Of a stretch of 64,000 bases of DNA, positions 20,762 through 33,261 are shown one piece after another; the first letter of the stretch is position 1; each line of letters begins with the position of its first letter. The notes under the pieces are model-generated. The model did no database searches and was not told the origin of the DNA. It saw nothing but the letters and a program-made list of their open reading frames with translations. The stretch is from the NCBI RefSeq assembly GCF_040436345.1, contig NC_133221.1:4354118-4418117 (forward strand). Reading direction: 5' to 3'. Source of the stretch: Pagrus major. Lineage: Eukaryota > Chordata > Actinopteri > Spariformes > Sparidae. The position numbers and the translations under genes were made by a program.

Positions 20762-23199
20762 ACTGTGTCTTTGTCACAAACACAGCTGTTGTTTGTTATT
20801 TACCTTCTTTTCCCACAATTAAACAATGATTGTGTTTGAAATCTGCTGCATTTATAACTGAAACTTTTTGTCATGACATTGTATGTTTTTACTTGTTGAG
20901 CGTCTGCTGCTTTTATACAGACAGTGAACGTAGTAGAAAAATGTGTTTTGTTCTTGCTGAAGATAAAATACATAAATAAGCGTACTGTGCTGTCCATGGC
21001 AACAACTTCCTGTTCTACCTGCTGGCTTCCTCTCAACTGTATCATGATTGTTGACGTCTAAGCATTAAAGAAATGTTGACTTCTGATTCTGTATTTCATT
21101 TTCTTCTCTTGAAGTATAAGATGTGTAGTTAAATTTACCTCTGAGCACATCTGAACTGTCAGTAGTCTTGTACTGTTTCTCAGCAGCCAGAAATCCAAAC
21201 ATAATGATTTTGTGACATAAAACCAGCTTCACACAATTCAGTTAAAGCTTTTATGTGAAGCTCAAACATTCACATAAATATTCACAATGACTGTTGATCA
21301 GTTTAAACACAGCTAAATGAATGGTTGCTGCTCAGATGATATTGCAGACTCTTCACTGTGAGTCCTTTTTAAGTCATTCAGTTTGTGTTTACTTTTCCAG
21401 GTAAAGATCCAGGTGTGGCTGTGCAGTCCAATAATCTTGTGTCTTCAGGTTGAGTTGGCATGTTGGCTTGATGTTTGTATGTGTGGCAGGGGATTAAATG
21501 AACACCTGCCACCTGTCAGAGGGTAAATGTTGTCTCTGTGCAGGTAAAAACTTTCAGTCATGTTGCTGTTTTACTTACATTAATATTGTTGTTTTTAAAA
21601 AGCAATTCTTTAGTTATGAATAGTCAGAGATTAAAGTGACATGGTGACCTGTTTTTATATGATCAGTGACTCAGTGTTTACAATTGTAAATGTTTCCATA
21701 TATACAGAAGTGGAAGATTAGTTGGTGTAAATACGGACATAAATGAACTATAAGGAGTTTTTGCCCCTGTTACTCTCAGGCAGGGGTATTTAAAGGTCAT
21801 AAAATGACAATTATTTGCCAGGCGCCTGAATATTTCTTCAGAAAAACATGGGTTTAGTGTTAATTTTCAGTGATATTATTATACTATTGTACTTGTTTAG
21901 CTTTCGTTGCATCACATAAAGCCTAGTAGAAGCTGATGTGGCCTTAGCTGAGATTAGGAGGTTCTTCAGAGGTTTGGTAAACTCACTTTTTCCTGCAGAC
22001 TCAAGTGACACCATTTATCAGACTTCATGCAGCTCCTGGAGCCACAAAGGGCCTTCATACAACTGTTTCCACATATGCAGAAATACTCCCAAACACCGTG
22101 TATAATGACAAAAATAATGTGTGAACAACTTGGATCAGACAAAAATGACAAATATCCATATAGTTTATATAATTGGAAGTTTAATATTTTACCAATAAAA
22201 CTGCTGGTCAATCAAAATGAGCAAATGAAAAATAATCAAGACATAATTGGAAAACAGATAACTCATTATAATAAAGTATGACAGTCAACAAAAGCCACTG
22301 AGATAGACCAATACATTTTATACACCAATGATTTGATTGATTTGATGAATGTTAACATACTTTAGGATCCACCACTGTGGTTTACAAGTCGACCACCTCA
22401 TCTAAAAAAACCCATTTATAACAAGTAGTACACTTTCATAAAATGAAACTCAACCCTATCAGGAAACGAGCACAGGCACAATTTCAGACAACAAAGTGAG
22501 GCAAATTTTATTGTAATTGTAAACTTAAGTGCTAATTTTATATTCAACAGTAAAACAATTAGGGGCTCCAGCTGAACCCACTTCAGTGACATGACTTGCA
22601 TGAAAATACTTGTGATACGAGTCTTTTACATGGCAAAATAAAAAAACAAAAAAACTACTATAGATCTGCCGTCATCACAGACTGACTGGACAGAAAGTGA
22701 CTGAACAGTCACACTAAAATCTGTCTGTTGCTGAAAGAGCTGCAGATATTATAGAAATGAGAAAAGCTGAAGACAAAATGTTTTAGATAAAGCTTTACTG
22801 CTATGTGATACAAATACTTAAGATTAGCTTTAATTGATTCATAGAAAACACACACACAAACTATCATTTATGAATAAGAAAGTTAATAATAAAACATATT
22901 TTGTGATTAAAACCTATATGTAAAACTGTTTTTTCTGAATATGAACCTAAATTGAATATGAATAAATTCTAGCTTGCGGTCAAATTTGTGTCTTCAACAC
23001 AACATACAGAGACACTTTGTACACTGTGATCAATACCATTTCAAATCTTGTTGCTGTAACAACAATTACATTCAAAGTAAAAAGTAAAAACTCAATTACT
23101 ACTTACAGAATATTAATTTCTTGCACAAATCTTTGGCTCATCTGTGACATGAGCAAACTCTCTCATTGAATGACAACACAACCAGTTTCAGTTCATTAT
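20762..23199. repeat. 3' flank of gene D and segmental duplication copy gamma
   Basis: 20,762-21,965 matches the 3' flank of gene B. 21,966-23,199 matches alpha and beta. No gene was found. The similarity is high enough that short frames on both strands recur in all copies, which is a mark of recent duplication and not of coding. Confidence 0.85.
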
Positions 23200-24059
23200 A
23201 ATGTACATTAGGGTGCTCCGATTGGGAGGGCACAAATCGTTTTCGGCCGATATACGTTCATTTACCATCAGATAAACACGAGACAGTTTGTTTGTGCACT
23301 GCTACAATGCCACAGCCACACACAGCACAGGACTCTGCTGCTACCTGGCTGCTAACAGCTAACTAGCTCGACCCTGCCAATATCAATACAGATATTTAGT
23401 GCCCTCTTGGTTTAACCAGCGCAACATATTCTCAAGCTCCTACCAGAAAGCTGTTAGTGACTGAGGGCATAGAAGGACCGGTACCAAGGAACGTTAACTA
23501 TGACAACAACATGAGAAGACGTTCTTTTGCAATCAACATACTGTAGTTGGAAGTAGCCTGTTCAATGTATGATTTGGGATTGTCTGTTCGTGAAAAGTAT
23601 AATTTTCTGTCCCCCCTGAGTGAGGGGACGATGTGACGCCGTTTGGTCGAGACCCGTACGGAGCCAACAGCTGACAGAGTTTTAAACGGTGGACTGCAAT
23701 TTCAGTTTACAATAAATAAATGACGTCAAGCAGTGACCAGGTAGTGGTGTAGTGGCTTCAGGGCACAAAGACTGAGACAACTGAGAATGACACACAGAAT
23801 TTTTCCTAAATTATCCGTCCGATTCACTTTTTCTTGATTCTCTTTTGTTTTTAACATTTTTCTTTGAATCAGTAAAAAATAAATATAATAGTTTTTTTCC
23901 TCAACATTTTAATGGGTAATTTACTACATCATTAATAACTAACAACTATAGACGACAATAAAGTGAAGAAACATCCTTTTGATTGGTGATCGATATCGGC
24001 TGATACTGCTTCCAGTGATCAGCCCCAAAAATCCTGACCGGAGAACCCTTAAATGTACA
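23200..24059. mobile_element. hAT-like non-autonomous element (complete, gamma copy)
   Basis: The element runs 23,208-24,051 and is bounded by identical 8-bp repeats AATGTACA (23,200-23,207 and 24,052-24,059). The ends are inverted repeats: TTAGGGTGCTCCGAT against the complement of ACCGGAGAACCCTTA. An 8-bp target duplication and this end type fit the hAT superfamily. There is no coding capacity. It lies 24 bases beyond the IRG-2 stop codon, presumably within its 3' untranslated region. Confidence 0.75.
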
Positions 24060-24082
24060 ACTAAAACCAGTCTATTATGATA

Positions 24083-25584
24083 TCACTCTGTGGTGTTACA
24101 ATGCAGGGCCTTTTCCAACACCCTCTGAGCATCATCAGCCAGCATGTCGAGAAAACCATTCAAAGTTCTGTAAGTTGTGGTATAAGATAGGCCCATTGCT
24201 GCTGGGATTCCAAATAGTGGAATGAATCTGGACCCTTCCTCTGCTGCCATTAATGCAGCTGTGCTTGCACACTGAACCATCACCTTGAGGATAAGATTGG
24301 GGGTTATTTTGGCTGCAGCCAGTGGTGATCTGATGACAGCCTTCAAATCATTAAATTGCGCATCTGAGCTTACAGCCAGACTCTTCAGTGATGGGATATC
24401 AAGACCAAAACCAACTGCGTATTGTTTGACATAACGAACCAGCAAAGCTGCATCAACAGCAATAGAAAGCTCAGGAACTGGTACAGCTGCTACAGCTGCA
24501 GAAAGAGTAGCAACATACTTTATTTGGGCTTGAAAAGCCTTTTTCTTCTTGTTGATGATCTCCAGGCTGATATTGCACATGGCAAGCAGCAGAGCGTCCC
24601 TCTTGTGTTCAGGAAGTTCTCTCTCTAGTGTCTCCTGTAAGAGAGGGAAGTCATGCTGATGGAGCTCAAAGCTGGACACCAGGAAGACCTGCGGAGACTG
24701 AACACCTTGTTGCTGAAGACCTGTGTCACAAAAGGAATAAATGGTATGATTATTAGTTTTATAAAAAGAAGAAATCATTGAGACTGTGTTTTTACACAAC
24801 ATATCGATACATGTGTAAAGTCTCTCCAAATCTAAATCTAGGGAGCAGCTACTTTTGCTAGATTTTTTGCCAGATAACGGATCCATATGCTAGAAAATGA
24901 GGTGTATTGAGGTCAGATAAACATAATGACTAACATACTAAATGCACTCACTGCTTTACTGTAATAACAAGGCTTGTCAGGTTTCAATAATGGAAATCCA
25001 GTTATTAATCTTTGTTTCCATGATTCCATAAGTCACTTACCTTTAATGCAGTTTTCCTTGATTAGTGCCTTAGTCCTGGTCTCACTGAACTCTCTCCGAC
25101 GCCGTCTCTCACTGTTTAAATCAATGTCAATCTTTGAGCGAACAAAGTAGAACTTTTTCTTCATCCTATGGATCTCCTGAGCGAGTTTCACATCATTTTC
25201 TCTCAAGCGAGTGTCTGAGATGATGATGAAGAAGTCAAACTTCTCAAATCCAACATGCTTCAGGTACTGATCAGCTGGAAACCTGGTGGTGCCAACACCC
25301 GGAAGATCCCATAGTGTAACATTGGGATAGTTTGGATGGGGGTATGGTGTAACCACTGAGGTGGTTTCTACAAAACCAGTAGGGGCAGCTCCCTCAGCCA
25401 TGTCGTCTATACCTCTAAAGGTATTAACAAAGGTGGATTTACCAGCGCCGGTCTCTCCTGTGATGGCAATATTTAGTGGAGTGTTATTCTTCTTGTCCAA
25501 ATACTTTTGGATCATTGCAATAGCTAAGTCTTGATTGTTGTTTTGTAGAGCTGCTTTAATTTCCTCAATTGATACACAGTCCAT
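24083..25584 (-). CDS. Immunity-related GTPase, IRG-2 (393 aa)
   Basis: The coding model on the minus strand is 25584-25041 joined to 24720-24083, 1182 nt, with GT and AG at the intron. Landmarks are GETGAGKS (residues 43-50), DLPGVGT (93-99) and RSKID (149-153), then GVQSPQVFLVSSFEL and a helical C-terminal domain ending HCNTTE. Relative to IRG-1 it has one extra residue before the G4 motif, a distinctive arginine run (SERRRRRE) after it, and a different tail. All key GTP-binding motifs are intact. It converges on gene D as IRG-1 converges on gene B, so the two are products of the same unit duplication. Confidence 0.9.
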
Positions 25585-26920
25585 GGTGATCCTTGAACAA
25601 CATCACCCGGCAGAGTTTGCAAAGTTGGGAGTATAGGCAAATGCTAGAGGCACCATCCATCCATAGGGGCGCAACAAATGAGACGAGAAAGAAAAACATA
25701 AAAATGATTAACTTTTACTTTTTGAGGGCCCTGATTCGCCGTGGATGGACAGTTTAGTGTTCACAGAACCAGATACTGTATGCAATTATAACCCTTATGC
25801 ATTTAATGTATACCTATCAACATTATCGCCACAGTTCTAATAGTAAACATATAGTTAACAGTGAACATCTGTTGAGGTATCCTCTATAGCTGAACTAGGA
25901 GTTAGAGTAGAGTTGACTTGAGTGTTAAACCAAATAACACAAAATAATGACTTAATTTTAATTACTGAGCTTCTGTATGTCACTGTTCAAAACCTGGCGA
26001 CAAAGTCCAACTGAATACTGGATACCAAATGGCTAAAATGTGTTTTTGTATTTTTTAAATTACAAATTACTTTATAAAACAAAAATATCTTGTGTTTGAT
26101 TGGTATATATTTGAAAAGCAAGTATCTGTAATCAGTTATTGTAAGATACTTATTGATGTATCCGTGCCCATCTCTTATTTTTGACGATTAAGACATTTTT
26201 AATTGGTTGAATTCTCAACGGCGATTAATCGATTCATGATTAATCATTAACATCCTACATACAACAAAACTATAAGCTGGCCTGGTAATTTAGGGTGTTT
26301 TTATTGCCTTCAAATATCAAAATTGGTGGAATTTGTCCTTCACAGTATGTGAAAGTTAATTTGCTGAACTTGTAAAAAGTGAGAAATGTTTCGACTTGTT
26401 GTTGCTCACACAGGCGGGACGAAGACTGCCTTCATTTTAACTGTGAAAATGACGACAGGCGGGTCAGTCAGCAGCTACAGCTAACTAAGCTAACTAGCTA
26501 GCTAGCAGCAGCCACACCTTGTTGACATTTTCTACGTGTTTAATTAAAAAATAGATGTTTTGTCGCTAAACATTCATCACCTGCTGAGCACTGCATTACT
26601 TTACATCACCTTGTTCTTCTTTATTTGCTTCCTCAGCCCGACGGGTACATTGTTTTTCTGCCATCTTCGTCGTCCATCTCGGAAAGACGTTAATTCACTG
26701 ACCACGCCCCCCGGCCACAGCCACAGGCCACGCCTGCTACGTTACGTACGTACGTCACCGTCACGGTCATTGTTGCCAGTTTTGGATCAAACAAACATGA
26801 TTATCCTCCCTTGCCCGCCATATCAACAACAAGTAGGCTACGGTCCACTGTAGATACCTGGGTTGCCAGGTCAGAGCGGAGGTCAGCCATTCAGTCAATT
26901 CAGCAGATGATGCATCAGTT
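25585..26920. other. Upstream region of IRG-2, no further gene
   Basis: This should contain the IRG-2 promoter and possibly an upstream exon on the minus strand. No convincing ISRE or TATA box was seen. The stretch is partly AT-rich, with GC-rich DNA and CpG sites near 26,640-26,770. No open frame with protein features. Confidence 0.4.
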
Positions 26921-27372
26921 CTGGCGCCCTCTAGTGGCCGCGGGGCCCTAAGTTTCTCTCAGAGCCTTTGAATATATGAAAGTAAATTACTAAATACTTT
27001 TTTAAAAAGTAAAATATTGGAGGGACTGAGGTTGAAGCTGTAATGTTATGATTTGGGAAAAAAGGCCATGAAATATCAAATCAAAACATTTACCTGAAAT
27101 TTATTATAAAAACAAGTTAAAGTTGTAATATATGAGAACAAAGTACACAGGTGAAGATAAGGGATAACTGAACCTCTATTTTAGTTTATTTTATTTATTT
27201 TAAACATCATCATCATGAGGACTTCTGAGACAGATTACTTTTAGATTATATGTAGTTTACCATAATAATAATAATTATTATTATTATTATTATTGCTATT
27301 AATTGTATTTTTTCCCCCAACGGCATCCATTTTGGGGTTATTTAGTTCCACCTGCTGGCCACCAGGGGGAAC
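26921..27372. promoter_or_regulatory. Two CTCF-like motifs in divergent orientation
   Basis: TGGCGCCCTCTAGTGGCC at 26,922-26,939 is the reverse complement of GGCCACTAGAGGGCGCCA, a close match to the vertebrate CTCF core. TGGCCACCAGGGGGAACTA at 27,356-27,374 is a second match on the + strand. The pair separates the IRG array from ccnt1. Binding is inferred from the motif only. Confidence 0.5.
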
Positions 27373-27448
27373 TACATTGACGTTACAACCCGGTGTGACG
27401 TATGTTCCTGTGACGCGCAGAAATTTTAAACTATCGTCCTTCTCAGTG

Positions 27449-30400
27449 ATGGCGGCTTCGTTTCGTTCTCTCCCTGCAAGCTGTAATAACAAATGGTACT
27501 ACACCCGACAACAGATCGACAACAGCCCATCTCGGCGAGCTGGACTTGATCCGGACAAGGAACTGTCCTACAGGCAACAGGCAGCGAACCTGCTCCAGGA
27601 CATGGGACAGCGGCTCAATGTGTATCTTTTTGCCGAGGGGGACGGCTAGCATCTCAGCTAGCCACCGTTAGCTTGTTAGCTAGCGAAGTTTAGCTCCGCA
27701 TGAAGCCGGTTCGACCGAGAGCAGGGCTGGTGATTGTTGCGGTGTTTCGTTCGAAGGCCTTTGGCTCGTTTTTGTGTTTCCCGTCTGTTTCACACGGTGG
27801 TTTGTGAGTTTACTGTGCTAACGTTAGCGAGCTAACGGTGTTCCGACAGCGGCGTAGTAGGCTAACCTGAAGGCCTGTGTGGTCTGCGGGCCTACAGGAC
27901 GTTAGCATTAGCTTTGCCTCTTACTGTCACTGTTAGGAAAGAAAAGGTCGAGAGTGGAACAACATTCCTTAGATAATGTGTTTAAGTGTGTTTGTGAGTA
28001 CGTGTTTTATCTATGCGGTCAACCCTCGTCTGTGTTTTTTCCAAATCACCGTCTTCTAGTCACCTCTGAGAAATGTGTGAAGCTAGCAGGGGTTTCAACT
28101 TTGTTGTTCTGCCACTGATGTGGTAAAAGCTGATCTGATATTGATTTCCATTAGTCATTAACTGACTTAAAGCCCTTTTAATCATGTTATTAAACATGCA
28201 GATGAATGACCCCACTCAAAATCACCATAACAACTACTACAGGTGTTTTGATCTGTACTGTTTGATGCATTGTCCTTAACCACCATGTTTCAGGTCCCAA
28301 CTTACAATAAATACAGCCATTGTGTACATGCATCGATTCTACATGGTCCAATCGTTCACCAGGTTTCATAGAAATGTAAGTAGTGTTTACCTGAAGTCCC
28401 TAATTAACTGTCTTGTGTTTATGTCATTCAACTCGTGGACTTATTTTGCTCTCCCTTCACCAGGTTATTTCTCCTGCCGCACTCTTCCTCGCTGCAAAAG
28501 TTGAGGAGCAGCCCCGTAAGCTGGAACATGTTATAAAGGTGGCCCACGCATGCCTCAATCCTCAGGATCCTTCTCCAGATGTACGCAGTGATGTAAGTGT
28601 TGGGCTGAAGTGGAAATTGCCTACAATTGTGCTCCTTCTCCTCCTGCGTTTACCTATTAGGGTAGTGATTATATTTCCATGACAATATTTGAAAAATAAG
28701 ATGTACTTTGATTTTAGAAGGAGTCACCTTTTAAGTTTCTAAATTTTCTGTTTTTAAATGACGTTCATCAACACAATGTCCTTCTCCTAGACTGTATGAT
28801 TTTCTGACAGCAGCTGATGCTTTTAAATTGTGATGTATTTTGGCTTAAAGTTACACAACTCTTTTGTTTTTTCCTTCGTTATTCCTCCTTTTCACATTGC
28901 TTAAGCTGGGTGTAATTACGCTTTATGAGTTTTTCAGTTTTGAGCTGTTGCACGTCAGATGTTGACACTGTGGCTACATCTTTTGAGAGCTCAAAAGACA
29001 AAATGCATTTCAGTGTTTGTGTAGGTTTTCAGTCATCCAGGGGATGTGATGTTTAGCAGTTGTAAAACGACTCTATGTAGTGTTAATCGTCTTAGTACAT
29101 GGCTGTTTAGGCTTCGTCAGATCTACATGAAAGGTGGGTTTGATGTGTTAGACAGAGGTTAGAGGCCTCCCAGTGAGTAACGTGCCTGTCCTCTCAACCT
29201 CAGGCCTACCTGCAACAAGCCCAAGACCTGGTCATTCTTGAGAGCATAATACTCCAGACCTTGGGTAAGTTGGGAAGGAAGAACTGGGTCCCTTGATTTC
29301 CCTCCAGAAACACATGTGATTCTAAAAAATAGTGCTAACCTGTTTTACTTTTGTCCACAGAAAATCCGTAAGCGATTAGCAGCACTGGAAAGAGACATTC
29401 ACACCTCGCATTAGCTGCCCTTACTCATTTGTTCCTTTTTTTATATTGTGTTGTTAACTTTGTGCATTTCCCTCCTTTTTCTTGCCATCTATTTGAAGAC
29501 TCTGATGAATCGCAGCATTATCACAAACAATGGCTATTGCAAGCTCGCTATAACCTGCTTAATCCTTTCCCATGCATTCAAGCTTGGAAATAGGCGGCTG
29601 AAGAAGATAACGTTGGCGTACATTGAAAAAAAGCTAAATTGTTTTTAAAAATCTCTTTTTTTTAAGAGCCAATGTCGAACAACAAAGCAAGAGTTGGGAA
29701 ATGACTTATAATTTTATGTTTTTCACGTCCATCTGGTGTTTTCAAGTCGTCCAGGATGTTATTGGACCCCATGCAAAATAATATTCCACATTATTTGCAA
29801 CACATAGTTTGTTATAACAGTATTCATTTTCTATTTTTCAGGGACCTTTCTTAATCTTTATCATGGAAATTGGATGGAAAGAAATGTATGTGCTGCATGT
29901 ATTTGTTTCATTTATCAAACCATCTCTCTTTTTGTCCCTTTTTATTACAGCTTTTGAAATCACCATTGACCACCCGCATACTCATGTTGTCAAGTGCACT
30001 CAGCTTGTCAGAGGTGAGCATTGACTCTTCAATTTTGATAAGTTCTGTTTGGATTTTGTTTATTTATTGTTAACTTTGCAAATGAGATAAATAATTAGCA
30101 GATTTTAAGTGTGTTTTTTTGTTTTGTTGTTGTTCCAGCGAGTAAGGATTTGGCTCAAACGTCATACTTTATGGCTACAAACAGGTATATTCACAGTTCA
30201 CTATGAAACACAAGCTTCTGTATTTTTTGCTATGCTCCATTAAAATTCTCTAACTCAATATACTGAATGTCTGTTCTCTCTCCTCCCGTTTCTGTTTTTA
30301 TTTCTTGCCGGAACGTATCCTGCCACGTAGTCTGCACTTGACCACGTTCTGCCTGCAGTATAGTCCGCCCGTGGTGGCCTGTGTGTGCATCCATCTTGCC

Positions 30401-31041
30401 TGCAAATGGTCCAACTGGGAGATCCCTGTGTCCACGGACGGCAAACACTGGTGGGAGTATGTTGATCCCACAGTTACCCTCGAGCTGCTGGATGGTATGT
30501 GCTGAAAATTACCTCATAATTCGGTCCATTCCAAGCAGGAAAAACGTGTTTGAAAAGGACTGATAAGTCATACACCACTTTAATATTAGGAATCAAAACC
30601 TTTAACTTTGCCTGTTTTTCTCCGCCTGCTTCTTCATAACTTCTTTCAGAGCTCACACATGAGTTCCTGCAGATTTTGGAGAAAACACCCAGTCGGTTGA
30701 AACGGATTCGCAACTGGAAGGTACACCGTTTTCTCATTGCTTCTTTGTGACAAGTTCAGCGAAGACATCCTGCTTAGGTGTATTTTTGTTGATTGTCTGT
30801 TTTCCTGTCTCCCAGGCTGGAGGTCAGACACCAAAAGCCAAGCCAAAAGTCCAGGAGGAGGGTGACCAGAGGGACACCATGATGAGCATGATCTCCATGG
30901 CTTCATCAGAGAGCACCGTGGCAGGCCTGATGAGCCTCTCAGCTCCACCCTCTGCCTCTTCTTCCTCATCCACGGCTGACAAGGAGAAGGGTGCATCTGG
31001 CAGTGCTCAGACTTGGAGCGGAAAAGGTGCAGTTGTATCTG

Positions 31042-31084
<43 letters not shown>

Positions 31085-32141
31085 GCAGCCCAACAACGAA
31101 GTTCACGCCCCAGCTAAGGTATCGCTGAGTGAGTACCGTGCCAAGAACGCAGACGTCCTGGCCGCTCAGAAGAGGAAGCTGGAGAACATGGAGGCCAGCG
31201 TGAAGAGGGACTATGCCAACGCTGCCCAGGCTCTTATTGGTCAGCAGCAGAGGAAGGAGAAGCAGCAGCATCATCACCAGCAGTCCAGCTCCTCCTCCTC
31301 TGACATGTCGAATCCGTCCCCCATTATTCTGAAAATCCCCCTGGAGAAGGAGAGGCACGACAGGAGTTCTCTCAAAATGCGTTTCCCCCTAGCTGGAGGA
31401 GGAGGAGGAGGCAGCGGGCACAGTGCCAGCGCCCGGGGTCAGGATCAGGACATCAAAGTCAGAATACGAGTGCCTGAGAAGCAAAGGGGGAGTTCAGGAG
31501 AGGAGGGCAAGAGCAGGGACAAACACAGGGAACGCTCTAACCACCACCACCATCATCACCACCACCATCACCATTCCTCCTCTAGCGGTGCCTCACTCTC
31601 CTCTTCACACAAACATTCATCTAGTTCCAGTGGGGCAGTAGGAAGCAGCAAAAAAGTCCCCAGTGACTCTTCTAGAACGGGCTCTTCATCCTCCTCTGCC
31701 TCACGTAAGAGGACACACTCCCAAGATCCCACAGCAGGCTCTCACCCTGCCTCTAAAGCCAGCAAGTCGTCTAGGAATCCCTACCAGCTACCGTCCCTGT
31801 CTTCCTCCTCTGGGCAAACTCTGGGGCATGGTCCTGACATTCTGCCCACGCTGGGCCTTCCCCACCACCAAGGGAGTTTTTCACACTCCAAAGGCGACAA
31901 GACAGACACTAATGGGCACGGTGCGGCAGGCGGAGCCCAGTCGAACGAATACCAGGACACTTTTGAAATGCTGAACTCGCTTCTGAGTGCGCAGGGGGTC
32001 CAGCCGTCCCAGCCGTCCATGTTTGACTACAGATCCCAATATGGGGACTACCGGTACAGTGGTGGCTCCAGAGGGGGCAACCCCAGGCCCCCACCTCTGC
32101 CTTCAGATCCACCTCCCCCACTGCCGCCGTTACCCAAATGA
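27449..32141 (+). CDS. ccnt1: Cyclin T1, regulatory subunit of P-TEFb (704 aa)
   Basis: Coding exons are 27449-27621, 28294-28375, 28464-28592, 29204-29264, 29951-30013, 30139-30184, 30331-30494, 30650-30720 and 30816-32141, 2115 nt with consistent phases. Cyclin T1 pairs with CDK9 to phosphorylate RNA polymerase II and negative elongation factors, releasing paused transcription. Residues 1-263 form the two cyclin boxes (for example [20 protein letters not shown] and [20 protein letters not shown]). The last exon holds a low-complexity tail: 15 glutamines (residues 340-354), a conserved [20 protein letters not shown] segment, a Gly run, a His run and a Ser/Lys-rich region. It ends in the family-typical [10 protein letters not shown]. 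Human CCNT1 is 726 aa. Assignment to T1 rather than T2 rests on the C terminus and on kansl2 as neighbour. Confidence 0.95.
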
Positions 32142-33225
32142 GTTGGCCGGGAGACGTATTATGTACATTGTACTTGACATCACAAAAATACATATTATTA
32201 CATAAAGTATTGGTTATTTTTTATTTTTATTTTTTTTAACTCACCAATCATTTTAAAAAGGCATCAGCTTGACAGCAGCGAAATGTAGTGGTGAGATAAA
32301 AACATTTTAAACCTTTTCCTTTTTTCAGTTCGCTTGTGGGGCAATAATGAGAGGCTTTAAAAGCTTGAAAATGTGATTTTAAAAAAAAAAAAATTACAGA
32401 AAAGTGTAGATAATGTTTTGCTCTTCTGTTCAACTCAAATGAAATGTGATGACAGGACCTGGTATTTTTACCATCACTGTTTTTGGAGGAAGTCATCATC
32501 TTGAAATCATGAGGAAACTAAAAGATTTCCATCACGTACCTGTTAGGTCTTCTTATTGACTGTCTTTTTATAATGTTTTTATAGTATGTTATTTATTGAT
32601 TGAATGCTTTTAAAAAAAATACATAGTCCCCTTTTCTACCTTTTTAAGGTTTCCCCTCTGTTTTCTTTTGGGCAGAGGGATATTTCTTCATCAAGACTGT
32701 ACAGGCTAGTTTGAGAGTGCATGTCTCCAAAGCCATCTTTTTAATATTTTTGTCTTTTTTAAAAATATTTTTTTCTTTTAACAGCCATAACCTAAAGAAA
32801 ATAGGTGACTGCCCCACCCCTGGTGTTCTATTTTATTTCCTGCATTATTTGGTAAACTTGTACAAAGACTGTAAAATGTTTAAAACAAACATGAAATATT
32901 TTTTACTTTTTGTTATAAAAAAATGTGCAAAAAAAAAATGTAAATTAAGGAAGCGTGTACTTCTGTTTTTAGATTTTTGAGTGTTGCAGTCATTGTTTTA
33001 AATGGTTGTAAAATATTCATATTCAGTTCAATGATTACACTAATGGACAGTTCATACCAACGATATACATCTGTAGTTTATCAAAGAGCTCAGAAAGCTC
33101 AAACATATCAACCTGGTATGGTCACAATGAAGGAAGAGCCAACAAAATATGTCATTGACCTGTCACTTGTTCATTAGTTTAGGGTGAGCACAGCTAAGTG
33201 CAAACATGAAAAGCCAGCACTTATA

Positions 33226-33261
<36 letters not shown>

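Noticed and set aside
11905-22281. Paired frames of 69-84 aa repeated at 11.9 and 22.0 kb
   Set aside because: They recur because the DNA is duplicated; frames on both strands are equally kept, and no protein feature is seen.
30646-31358. Antisense frames over ccnt1 exons 8 and 9
   Set aside because: They are shadows of the sense coding sequence and of its CAG, Ser and His repeats.
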